From positions 806,001 to 870,000 of the forward strand of contig NZ_BAABWQ010000003.1 in the NCBI RefSeq assembly GCF_040370365.1: DNA of 64,000 bases. Reading direction: 5' to 3'. Numbering within the stretch: the stretch's first letter is position 1; the number at the start of each line of letters is the position of its first letter. The translations under genes were made by a program, and so were the position numbers. This document shows positions 34,604-42,469 of this stretch, piece after piece. A model generated the notes under the pieces. It made no database searches. It had not been told where the DNA came from and saw only the letters and a program-made list of their open reading frames with translations. This DNA comes from Shimia sp040370365 (GTDB taxonomy: Bacteria > Pseudomonadota > Alphaproteobacteria > Rhodobacterales > Rhodobacteraceae).

Positions 34604-35403
34604 GCGTCCCAAACCCTATGGAAATGGTGAAGCGGGCCGTGTCCGTTCCCGACCTTGAGATCATCAGCGGCAGCGATTGCACCCTGAAGGTAAACATGTG
34701 CCTCTGTTACAGCATCCTCCAAGGACAGCCCCTTGGCCAACCCTGCTGCGATCGATGACGACAACGTGCAACCCGTGCCATGGGTGTTTTTTGTGGCGCG
34801 ACGTGGTGCCGTCCACTCGCGCAAAACGCCATCAGAGTTTATAAGATAATCATGACACAGGTCGCCCTGTGCGTGGCCGCCTTTCATCAGAACCGTTTGC
34901 GCCCCAACGGCACACAGCCCCTGTCCCTGCGCAACCACAGCTGCCTGATTTTCTGCCGCCTCTTCATCCAGAAGCCAGCCTGCCTCTGGTAGGTTTGGGG
35001 TGATCACTGTTGCGATGGGCACCAAGACATCGCGTAAGGTGGTGACCGCTTCTTCGGCCAAAAGCGCGTCTCCCGATTTGGCAATCATCACCGGGTCCAG
35101 CACCACGGGCCCGGAAAATGCGCCAATTGCCTCAGCCACCACACCGATGATCTCAGGCGTGGCAAGCATGCCAATTTTGATCGCGCCTACATCCATGTCA
35201 CTCAGGACCGCCTCAATTTGCGCACGGACCACATCCAGCGGGATCGGATGCACAGCTGTCACAGCTTGTGTGTTTTGGGCTGTCACGGCGGTGATCACGC
35301 TTGTGCCAAAGGTGCCCAGCGCGCTGAACGCTTTCAAATCTGCTTGAATGCCTGCGCCGCCACCGCTGTCAGAGCCAGCAATTGTCAAAGCGATATGTGC
35401 CAC
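34600..35403 (-). CDS. thiD: Hydroxymethylpyrimidine/phosphomethylpyrimidine kinase
   Basis: A 267-residue ribokinase-fold enzyme that phosphorylates HMP twice. It has ALTIAGSDSGGGAGIQADLKAF at the N-terminus, VLDPVMIAKSG near residue 100, TPNLPEA near 137 and the catalytic-base loop KNTHGTGCTLSSSIAAGLA near 207. First gene of the operon, 57 bp behind the TPP riboswitch. Confidence 0.95.
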   Translation of the reverse strand: MAHIALTIAGSDSGGGAGIQADLKAFSALGTFGTSVITAVTAQNTQAVTAVHPIPLDVVRAQIEAVLSDMDVGAIKIGMLATPEIIGVVAEAIGAFSGPVVLDPVMIAKSGDALLAEEAVTTLRDVLVPIATVITPNLPEAGWLLDEEAAENQAAVVAQGQGLCAVGAQTVLMKGGHAQGDLCHDYLINSDGVLREWTAPRRATKNTHGTGCTLSSSIAAGLAKGLSLEDAVTEAHVYLQGAIAAADDLKVGNGHGPLHHFHRVWDA

Positions 35404-35460
35404 ATCGGCCTCCCAGTGCTCACACGGGATTCACAACGGTAAAAACGCTATCTTCTTTGA

Positions 35461-35550
35461 CACCGTTCCCTCCGCCGGAATTGCCCGGATCAGGTTCGAT
35501 GGGTTTACGCATTCGCGACTCTCAGCCCCCTCATGTGAGGCACCCCAACG
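35461..35550 (-). promoter_or_regulatory. TPP riboswitch (THI element)
   Basis: Read on the minus strand, the conserved core words are present in order: GGGGTGCC, then GGGGGCTGAGAGT, then ACCC, GAACCTGATCCGGG and CCGGCGGAGGGAA. These match the two thiamin-pyrophosphate sensor helices. It stands in the leader of thiD and should repress the ten-gene thi operon when TPP is abundant. Confidence 0.95.
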
Positions 35551-35606
35551 GTTAAGGTGTTTGATAGACAAGCATGTCTCCAACGTCAATCGCTGCGTCA
35601 CGCACG

Positions 35607-35635
35607 AAAAAACCCCCGCCTATATAAGACGGGGG
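35607..35635 (-). terminator. Rho-independent terminator of the YHS-domain gene
   Basis: On the minus strand CCCCCGTC and GGCGGGGG form an 8-bp stem (one G-T pair) around TTATATA, followed directly by six T. It lies 24 bp beyond the YHS gene stop and separates it from the thi leader. Confidence 0.9.
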
Positions 35636-35659
35636 CCTCCGTGAGTGTTGCCTATCAGG

Positions 35660-36130
35660 TTACTGCAGGCTGGCCGGATCTTTGTCTTCGATGGTCACCC
35701 AGTTGGTGTCGGCTTTTTCAATGTAGCCCGGGATGTCAGTGACCCAGCGTTCCTGGATGTCCTGAGAAATGTTCAAGAACAATTCACCGTCTACAACGCG
35801 CCAGTAGTTTGGATCACCGTCAAACTTAAAGCCCATCGCGGCGCCAAAGGCGCAGTACCCACCATATTGCGGCAGGTAAGCCTCCGGATCAGCTTCAAAC
35901 GCGGCTTTGTGATCTTCGGACGCGAAACGGTAGGTCGCGTCATTATATGTGGACGTGATTTTCCAATTGCCGCGGGTTGGGGCACCTTCAGTGAAATAGG
36001 CAACGGGATCATATCCCTGCAGCGCAAGACCGGTTGAGCTGGCGTTCAAATCCACGCCAGCTGCGATGGAAGATGTGGCAACTGCAACGGAAAGTGCGGC
36101 GCCGGTGATAAGGGACTTAAGGATAGACAT
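35660..36130 (-). CDS. Exported YHS-domain protein
   Basis: A 156-residue protein with a signal peptide (MSILKSLITGAALSVAVATSSIA). The YHS domain has LALQGYDPVAYFTEGAP near residue 36, then YRFASEDHKAAFEADPEAYLPQYGGYCA, which ends in the single conserved Cys. The domain is thought to bind metal; here it would act in the periplasm. A good AAGGA precedes the ATG. Divergent from a TetR gene with two operator-like repeats between, so it is probably under its control. Confidence 0.88.
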   Translation of the reverse strand: MSILKSLITGAALSVAVATSSIAAGVDLNASSTGLALQGYDPVAYFTEGAPTRGNWKITSTYNDATYRFASEDHKAAFEADPEAYLPQYGGYCAFGAAMGFKFDGDPNYWRVVDGELFLNISQDIQERWVTDIPGYIEKADTNWVTIEDKDPASLQ

Positions 36131-36157
36131 GGGGAGTTTCCTTTCGGTTGATCTGAG

Positions 36158-36214
36158 TTCGGAACCAATCAGTTCCTAATGGGTGTTATTTACAATTCGG
36201 AACCAAATGGTACA
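36158..36214. promoter_or_regulatory. Two candidate TetR operators
   Basis: TTCGGAACCAA occurs at 36158-36168 and again at 36196-36206, 38 bp apart. The first copy is part of GGAAC-N6-GTTCC (36161-36176), a perfect inverted repeat. The second (36199-36214) keeps one half-site and a degenerate partner (GGTACA). Both lie between the divergent YHS and tetR starts. Confidence 0.65.
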
Positions 36215-36251
36215 AATCAATTGAATGTGAAATGTGCGTGAGTGCCCCAAA

Positions 36252-36818
36252 ATGGCCCGACCCAGAGAATTTGACACAGACCATGCGCTTGATGGTGCAA
36301 TGGAAATCTTTTGGCGCAAGGGGTACAAGGCCACCAGTCTGCCAAGCCTATTGCGCGCCATGGGCGTGACGCGCGGGAGCTTTTACAAAGCTTTCGCAGA
36401 CAAAGAAGCAATCTATTTTCAAACTCTGGAACGATATGACACGGAAGTGGTTTCCAGCACGTTGCAGATGTTAGAGGCCTGCGAGGCCCCGCAAGCTTCC
36501 ACGTGTTTGTTGCCAATGTTTACACAGTCGGGAACCGCGGATCGCGGCTGCTTCATTTGCAACGCGATGGTCGAAGTTGCGCCAAACAATCCGAAAGTGG
36601 CGGCAAAGACGCAAGAGATGGCAGACCGTTTAAAAGAAGGTATTCGGTCGGTCTTGGAAAAACGGAAAGTTGGGAGCTCAACCGCACATCGGGACGAGCT
36701 CGCCGAAGTTGTCCTACATCTCTATTTCGGTGTTCAAGCGATGGGCAAATCCGGCCGCGTACATGAAGATTGGTCCGCACGCCTCAAACGCCTGCTGATG
36801 GAAGAACAACCAAGCTAA
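36252..36818 (+). CDS. TetR-family transcriptional regulator
   Basis: Start ATG 36252 (188 residues). The N-terminal helix-turn-helix is clear: MARPREFDTDHALDGAMEIF, then KGYKATSLPSLLRAMGVTRGSFYKAFADKEAIY at about residues 23-55. The C-terminal ligand domain contains DRGCFICNAMVEVAP, typical of the subgroup with TetR_C_16-like domains. It likely represses itself and the YHS gene through the intergenic repeats. Ligand unknown. Confidence 0.92.
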   Translation: MARPREFDTDHALDGAMEIFWRKGYKATSLPSLLRAMGVTRGSFYKAFADKEAIYFQTLERYDTEVVSSTLQMLEACEAPQASTCLLPMFTQSGTADRGCFICNAMVEVAPNNPKVAAKTQEMADRLKEGIRSVLEKRKVGSSTAHRDELAEVVLHLYFGVQAMGKSGRVHEDWSARLKRLLMEEQPS

Positions 36819-37143
36819 CCCAGTGTCACCGTGGCGGTGATCCGTCCTGACACCAGCACGACAAGTTTGCGCATATCCCGGGACAAGTGTTCGGAACGTG
36901 CACCGACGCGCGTATTGATTCTGTGAGCGGTGTTCCGAAACAATCAAAGCGCTTAATGCAGTTTAAGTTCGCGATCTCTGATAGGCAGCACGCCGAAGAC
37001 CGCGACAAGATCTTTGATATGGCGGGATCGTCCGTCCCGCTCATGCAACGATAAAAGGTGGCAAGTATAGGAGACCTGAAAAGCAACAGCTCCACAAAGA
37101 GGCGGAGCTGTTGGACGTTCTTATATGTTGTGCAGGCTGCGAT
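36819..37143. other. Intergenic region between tetR and the aldehyde dehydrogenase gene
   Basis: 325 bp between convergent genes. Apart from the hairpin at 37084-37113 I see nothing in it. An 89-codon minus-strand frame here shows no recognisable motif and is not supported. Confidence 0.4.
37084..37113 (-). terminator. Terminator of the deoC-aldehyde dehydrogenase operon
   Basis: CAACAGCTCC (37084-37093) and GGAGCTGTTG (37104-37113) are perfect complements around a 10-base loop. Read on the minus strand the stem is followed by CTTTTC, a weak T-tract. It lies 31 bp after the dehydrogenase stop. Confidence 0.75.
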
Positions 37144-39489
37144 TTACTCGCCGTACGGAACCCAGATGTTTTTGACCTCTGTCGCAGCTTGCAGGAACGC
37201 GCGACCTTCGCCATCCGCTTCGAACCAATCGCGCGACAGCCCGTTGTTGACCCACGTGCGTTTCAAGTTGCCTGCAGAGGCGCGCTCGATCTCAGCGGAC
37301 AAGTCCGTTGAGGAGAACGACCAGACCGCATCCACATCAAGATGCCCAGCCAACGGGCCAGCAAGGTCTGCATGCACGCCGGTGAGGATATTGACCACGC
37401 CACCCGGAACATCGGACGTTTCCAGAATTTGGTAGAAATCCGTCGCCGCCAGTGGGAAAGCCTCAGAAGCAACAAGCACCGCGCGATTTCCCATGGCGAT
37501 CGCAGGCGCCATGGCAGAGATCAAACCTAGAAGGGGGGTCTCATCCGCACAAAGCGCGCCAATAACACCAACCGGTTCTTTCATTGCCAAGGCAACACCC
37601 CGGATCGGCACACCATGCACCTGACCATCGTATTTGTCCGCCCAAGCGGCGTAGGTGAAGAGACGGCAAAGCGAGGTTTCAACCTCTGCAGCGCCGGTTT
37701 TTCCACCGGTCAAATCGTTGATGCGGGTTGCGAACTCGTCGCGTCGGGCCGACAGATTTTCAGCAATGTAGTAGAGGATCTGCGCGCGCAAATGGCCGGT
37801 TGTGCCTGACCACCCCTTAGCTGCATGCGCAGCCTCAACAGCGTTGCGCACATCTTTGCGGCTGGCAATTGGCGCCTGCCCCAACAAAACGCCACCTTTG
37901 CCATAGATAGTCTGGCTATAGCCGCTGTCAGGGCGCGTTTGCTTGCCACCGACATAAAGCTTGGGCGTGCGGTCCAAAGGATCTGCTGGTCCTTTGTCGC
38001 CGACGAAAGCCTCAACGGGTTTGAGAAACTTGGCTGTCCCCTTTGGTTTGGTATAGGCCGCAAGCCCTTCCCAACCGCCTTCGCGGCCAAAGCCGCTCTC
38101 GCGCACACCGCCGAAGCCTGCAGCGGCGTCAAACAGGTTCGTGGCATTCACCCAAACAACCCCCGCAACCAGCTTGGGTGCGATATCAAGGGCAAGATTC
38201 ACGTTTTCAGTCCAAAGCGTGGCCGCGAGGCCATAGCGCGTGTTGTTTGCAAGTGCGACCGCCTCAGACGGGGTGCGGAATGTGGTGGACACCAACACTG
38301 GACCAAAAATCTCTTCCTGCATCAGTTTGGAGGATGGCGCGAGGCCGGTGATCAGCGTGGGCGGATAGAAGCACCCTTCTGCTGGCATCTCCAGAGGTGC
38401 ATGATATGTTTCGCCCTCAGTGTTGCCCGCGACCATTTCGGTAATCGTGTTCAGCTGCACCGGGTCGACCACCGCGCCAACGTCAATGCATTTGTCCAAA
38501 GGGTTGCCAATGCGAAGCCCATCCATACGGGTCTTCAGTTTCTTGTAAAAAGACTCGGCAATGCCTTCCTGCACCAACAACCGTGAGCCTGCGCAGCAAA
38601 CCTGCCCTTGGTTGAACCAAATCGCATCCACCAGCCCCTCAATGGCGCTGTCAATATCGGCGTCATCAAACACGATGTAAGGGGATTTTCCGCCCAGTTC
38701 CAACGTCAGCGATTTGCCAGACCCTGCCGTGGCTGCGCGGATATGTTTTCCAACATCTGTGGAGCCCGTGAAGGCCACCTTGTTGATGTCCTCATGGGCA
38801 GTGATCATTTCGCCCACGGCACCGTCACCCGTCACGATGTTCACGACACCAGCTGGAAGACCGGCCTGTTTGCAGATGTCTGCAAAGGCCATTGCCGTCA
38901 GGGACGTGTATTCTGCAGGCTTCAGCACAACCGTGTTGCCCATCGCCAGCGCCGGTGCAACTTTCCACGCCAGCATCAACAGCGGGAAGTTCCACGGAAT
39001 AATTTGACCGCACACACCCAAAGCTTGGGCGTTTGGCAGTTCAGCTTCCATCAGCTGCGCCATACCCGCGTGGTAGTAGAAATGGCGCTGTACCAACGGG
39101 ATGTCGATGTCGCGGCTTTCACGAATTGGCTTGCCGTTGTCCAGCGTCTCAAGCACCGCAAAGAGGCGGCTGTGTTTTTGCAGCAAACGCGCAATCGCAT
39201 AGAGGTATTTCGCACGGCCGTGGCCGCCCAGACCTTCCCACTTGGACTGAGCCTTTCGGGCGGCTTTGACAGCGGCATTGACCTCGTCTTCGGAGGCCTG
39301 TGTCAGATCCGCCAACGTTTCGCCGTTTGCTGGATTTCTAGACTCAAAATCTTTGCGCGGCGTGGTCCAGTCGCCGTCAATGAAGTGTCCAAACGCGGCG
39401 CCTTGATCAACAATCCAAGCCAGCGCATCTGCTGCGCTTTCAGGTGCGGGGCCATATTCCATGGTGTCGAAAATCTCTTTAACAGTCAT
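37144..39489 (-). CDS. Tandem-domain aldehyde dehydrogenase
   Basis: 781 residues, about 1.6 times a normal ALDH. Residues about 1-480 are a complete enzyme: PWNFPLLMLAWKVAPALAMG near 160, GSTDVGKHI near 240, the catalytic Glu in LTLELGGKSP near 263 and catalytic Cys in NQGQVCCAGSRLL near 298. Residues about 510-781 repeat the N-terminal NAD-binding half (VGVIGALCADETPLLGLISAMAPAIAMGN) but lack a catalytic Cys. It lies 13 bp after deoC on the same strand, so it probably oxidises acetaldehyde released from deoxyribose-5-phosphate. The start at 39489 gives the normal family N-terminus. Confidence 0.9.
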   Translation of the reverse strand: MTVKEIFDTMEYGPAPESAADALAWIVDQGAAFGHFIDGDWTTPRKDFESRNPANGETLADLTQASEDEVNAAVKAARKAQSKWEGLGGHGRAKYLYAIARLLQKHSRLFAVLETLDNGKPIRESRDIDIPLVQRHFYYHAGMAQLMEAELPNAQALGVCGQIIPWNFPLLMLAWKVAPALAMGNTVVLKPAEYTSLTAMAFADICKQAGLPAGVVNIVTGDGAVGEMITAHEDINKVAFTGSTDVGKHIRAATAGSGKSLTLELGGKSPYIVFDDADIDSAIEGLVDAIWFNQGQVCCAGSRLLVQEGIAESFYKKLKTRMDGLRIGNPLDKCIDVGAVVDPVQLNTITEMVAGNTEGETYHAPLEMPAEGCFYPPTLITGLAPSSKLMQEEIFGPVLVSTTFRTPSEAVALANNTRYGLAATLWTENVNLALDIAPKLVAGVVWVNATNLFDAAAGFGGVRESGFGREGGWEGLAAYTKPKGTAKFLKPVEAFVGDKGPADPLDRTPKLYVGGKQTRPDSGYSQTIYGKGGVLLGQAPIASRKDVRNAVEAAHAAKGWSGTTGHLRAQILYYIAENLSARRDEFATRINDLTGGKTGAAEVETSLCRLFTYAAWADKYDGQVHGVPIRGVALAMKEPVGVIGALCADETPLLGLISAMAPAIAMGNRAVLVASEAFPLAATDFYQILETSDVPGGVVNILTGVHADLAGPLAGHLDVDAVWSFSSTDLSAEIERASAGNLKRTWVNNGLSRDWFEADGEGRAFLQAATEVKNIWVPYGE

Positions 39490-39502
39490 TGTATTCGGTC
39501 CC

Positions 39503-40495
39503 TTAAGCCATCGCGTGGCGGTAGCTGGCCGAGTACTGGCCGGTGACATGATGCTCGAGCTGACGTTCGATGTCGCCCAAAAGCGACGAAGCGCCAAAGC
39601 GGAACAGATCGGGTTGCAGCCACCGATCACCAAGCTCGTCTTTGATCAACGAAAGATAGACCAGAGAGTCCTTGGCTTTGGAGATGCCGCCCGCAGGTTT
39701 GTAGCCCACGCGATACCCCGTGCGGTCATGGTAGTCCCGAATGGCGCGGATCATCACCAGAGACACCGGCAGAGTGGCGTTCACACTTTCCTTTCCGGTG
39801 GAGGTCTTGATGAAGTCAGCACCCGCCATCATGCACACCAAAGAGGCGCGTGCGACATTGCGCAATGTGCCAAGTTCGCCGGTGGCCAAAATGGCTTTGA
39901 CATGCGCATCACCACAGGCTTCGCGCATTTCTTTCATTTCATCATAGAGCGCCTGCCAATTGCCTTGAAGCACATGGCGCCGGGTGATGACGATGTCGAT
40001 TTCCTCAGCGCCCGCCTTCACGCTTTCGCCAATTTCGGCGATCCGCAGGTGGTAGGGTGATAGTCCAGCGGGGAACCCGGTGGACACAGCGGCGACCGGG
40101 ATACCTGTGCCTTTAAGCGCCGACACAGCGGTTTCGATCATGTCGTGATACACACACACAGCGCCCGTTGTCAGACCTTGCATACCAAGCGCCTCAAGGA
40201 TGTCGGCCCGCACAGGCTGCTTGGCCTTTGCACAAAGACGTTCAACCCGGCCTTCGCTGTCATCTCCGGACAACGTTGTGAGATCGATCAAAGAGAGCGC
40301 TTTGCACAACCAAGCAGCTTGGTGGTCCTTTTTAACAGACCGACGCCCCGGCAACGTTTTGGCCCGGCGCTCGATGGCGGATGTATTGGCCTGCGCGCTG
40401 CTGACCCAATCAAGGTCCAGTGCCATTCCGGGATTGCGCGGCTCCAGCGCGGTGGGCAACTGATGCCCTTCGGCGGTCGTTGTGGGCGTATGCAT
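39503..40495 (-). CDS. deoC: Deoxyribose-phosphate aldolase
   Basis: The ATG at 40495 with AGGATGG upstream gives 330 residues; the frame is open further upstream but that part looks untranslated. It splits 2-deoxyribose-5-phosphate into glyceraldehyde-3-phosphate and acetaldehyde. Seen are DLTTLSGDD near residue 70, the Schiff-base Lys in ADFIKTSTGKE and the second Lys in VGYKPAGGI. Compared with the 220-260-residue bacterial type this is the long form with an N-terminal extension. Operon with the tandem aldehyde dehydrogenase. Confidence 0.94.
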   Translation of the reverse strand: MHTPTTTAEGHQLPTALEPRNPGMALDLDWVSSAQANTSAIERRAKTLPGRRSVKKDHQAAWLCKALSLIDLTTLSGDDSEGRVERLCAKAKQPVRADILEALGMQGLTTGAVCVYHDMIETAVSALKGTGIPVAAVSTGFPAGLSPYHLRIAEIGESVKAGAEEIDIVITRRHVLQGNWQALYDEMKEMREACGDAHVKAILATGELGTLRNVARASLVCMMAGADFIKTSTGKESVNATLPVSLVMIRAIRDYHDRTGYRVGYKPAGGISKAKDSLVYLSLIKDELGDRWLQPDLFRFGASSLLGDIERQLEHHVTGQYSASYRHAMA

Positions 40496-40607
40496 TGATC
40501 CATCCTGTTGCGGAAAACAGGGATCAAAATGCCCCAACCACACAGCCTTTGGCAAGGCTCGCATTGCGGCAATCGCCATTTTTTTGATCATATGGTCAAC
40601 AAAAACA

Positions 40608-40653
40608 TGAGAATAATTCTCAATTGCATTGACTCTCTTGCGAATGGTTCTCA
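40608..40653. promoter_or_regulatory. Two Fur-family-like boxes upstream of the metal transporter
   Basis: TGAGAATAATTCTCA (40608-40622) is a perfect 7-1-7 palindrome. A second copy, TGCGAATGGTTCTCA (40639-40653), matches it at 12 of 15 positions. They are 31 bp apart, about three helical turns, and end 33 bp before the binding-protein ATG. The form resembles Fur/Mur/Irr-type sites; the regulator is inferred only. Confidence 0.7.
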
Positions 40654-40686
40654 TAATCATGTAGAAACAAGTTAACAGGGGGCGTT

Positions 40687-41649
40687 ATGCGAATCTCACG
40701 TCGGACCATTCTTGCTACAACCATGACCGCGATACTGAGTATCGCTACGCCTGCATTTGCGGATGATGCGATGAAGGTTGTTGCGACCACCGGCATGATC
40801 GCTGACACAGCCCAGCGCATTGGTGGCGAGGCCATTGAGGTGCAGGGGTTGATGGGTGCGGGCGTGGATCCACACGCCTATCGCCAAACGCGGACAGATA
40901 TCGTGGCGCTCACCAATGCAGATCTCGTGCTGTGGCACGGGCTGTATCTTGAAGCGCAAATGCAAGACTTCATGCACAAGTTGGAGAAGCGCGGCACCGT
41001 TGTTGCCGTGACCGATACGCTGCCACGCGATATGCTCTCCGCCCACGATGAATATGCCGACAAGTTTGACCCCCATGTGTGGATGGACCCAAACATTTGG
41101 GTGTTGGTAACAGAACGCATTCGAGATGCATTGATCGAGAAACAGCCTGAAAACCAAGAAAAATTTGAGGCCAACGCGGCGGTCATGCTGGCGGAGTTGC
41201 GAGAGCTGAGCGCCTATGCAAAGACCTCTCTGACATCCGTGCCCGAAGAAGCGCGCATTCTGCTGACAGCGCATGATGCCTTTGGGTACTTTGGAAAGGC
41301 ATACGGCTTCTCTGTCTTGGGTGTGCAGGGCATTTCGACTGAGTCTGAGGCAGGTCTCAATCGGATCAGTACGCTGGTAGACACGCTCATCGACCGAAAT
41401 ATCAAAGCTGTCTTTGTCGAAAGCTCCGTATCTGACCGCACCGTGCGGGCGTTGGTCGAAGGCGCGGCAGCCAAAGGGCACGAGGTCAGCATAGGAGGCG
41501 AACTCTTCTCCGATGCGATGGGTCCGGACGGCACCTATGAAGGCACTTATGTTGGAATGATTGATCACAACATCACCGTAATCACCGACGCCTTGGGTGG
41601 AAATGTACCCGAGCGCGGCATGAACGGCCGCTTGTCGGCAGGATCGTGA
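40687..41649 (+). CDS. sitA: Metal ABC transporter substrate-binding protein (SitA/TroA type)
   Basis: A 320-residue periplasmic cluster A-I binding protein with a signal peptide (ISRRTILATTMTAILSIATPAFA). Likely metal ligands are His in VDPHAYRQT near residue 61, His in DPHVWMDP near 125, Glu in FVESSVSDRT near 245 and Asp in GMIDHN near 297. It lacks the His-rich loop of zinc-specific ZnuA. That, the two permeases and Fur-like boxes favour Mn(II)/Fe(II). AGGGGG precedes the ATG. First gene of a four-gene operon. Confidence 0.88.
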   Translation: MRISRRTILATTMTAILSIATPAFADDAMKVVATTGMIADTAQRIGGEAIEVQGLMGAGVDPHAYRQTRTDIVALTNADLVLWHGLYLEAQMQDFMHKLEKRGTVVAVTDTLPRDMLSAHDEYADKFDPHVWMDPNIWVLVTERIRDALIEKQPENQEKFEANAAVMLAELRELSAYAKTSLTSVPEEARILLTAHDAFGYFGKAYGFSVLGVQGISTESEAGLNRISTLVDTLIDRNIKAVFVESSVSDRTVRALVEGAAAKGHEVSIGGELFSDAMGPDGTYEGTYVGMIDHNITVITDALGGNVPERGMNGRLSAGS

Positions 41650-41659
41650 GGACGAACCC

Positions 41660-42466
41660 ATGAAGGTGGAACTGGCAGCAAATATGGGCGTAGCCCCGAT
41701 GGCACAGGTTCTAGCGCAAAGCCCGTTGGCGGTTCGCGGCATGACGGTATCATACGGTCAAAAGCCGGTGGTGTTCTCGGTCGATATGACCGTTGCCGAA
41801 GGGGCGATGACAGCGATCATCGGTCCTAACGGCGCCGGAAAATCGACGCTGTTGAAAGCCGCGCTTGGTATCGTTCAGCCGCTGGCCGGACAGGCGACCG
41901 TCTTTGGACAACCCTTGGAAGCCGCGCGTCACCGCATTGCCTATGTTCCTCAGCGGGCCAGCGTTGATTGGGATTTCCCAACCCGTGTCATTGATGTCGT
42001 TCTGATGGGCCTGTACCGCGAACTTGGTCTATTGCGCCGTATTCGCGGCAAGCATTTGGATAAAGCCCGCGCTTGCTTGGAGCGTGTGGGCATGACCGAC
42101 TTTGCGGATCGGCAAATTGGGCAGCTCTCAGGCGGTCAGCAGCAGCGGGTTTTCCTCGCCCGTGCCCTCGCTCAGGAGGCGGATTTATATCTGCTGGATG
42201 AACCTTTTGCCGGAGTCGATGCAGCGACCGAGAAGGCCATCATTGATGTTCTGAAGTCCCTGAGATCAGAGGGAAAAACCGTGGTCGCTGTGCACCATGA
42301 TTTGACCACGGTACGGAGTTATTTTGACCGTGTGTTCTTGATCAACACCCGCAAGATTGCGGAGGGCTCCGTCAGTGAAGCCTTCACGCCGGAAAACCTC
42401 AACAAAACCTATGGCGGCCGACTGGCGACTGGTCAGATTGATCAGCTGGAATTGGCTGCGAGCTAA
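41660..42466 (+). CDS. sitB: Metal ABC transporter ATP-binding protein
   Basis: A 268-residue ABC ATPase, 10 bp after the binding protein. Walker A is GPNGAGKST near residue 55, Q-loop YVPQRASVDWDFP near 95 (the WDFP segment is typical of Mn/Zn ATPases), signature LSGGQQQR near 155, Walker B LYLLDEPFAGVD near 175 and the H-loop VAVHHD. It has about 25 more N-terminal residues than usual. Confidence 0.9.
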   Translation: MKVELAANMGVAPMAQVLAQSPLAVRGMTVSYGQKPVVFSVDMTVAEGAMTAIIGPNGAGKSTLLKAALGIVQPLAGQATVFGQPLEAARHRIAYVPQRASVDWDFPTRVIDVVLMGLYRELGLLRRIRGKHLDKARACLERVGMTDFADRQIGQLSGGQQQRVFLARALAQEADLYLLDEPFAGVDAATEKAIIDVLKSLRSEGKTVVAVHHDLTTVRSYFDRVFLINTRKIAEGSVSEAFTPENLNKTYGGRLATGQIDQLELAAS

Positions 42467-42469
42467 GCC

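Noticed and set aside
36826..37095. 89-codon minus-strand frame between tetR and the aldehyde dehydrogenase
   Set aside because: No recognisable domain, no ribosome-binding site, and it overlaps the terminator side of the convergent gap.
40496..40660. 55-codon N-terminal extension of deoC
   Set aside because: It contains low-similarity sequence and runs into the Fur-like boxes; the ATG at 40495 has a good ribosome-binding site.
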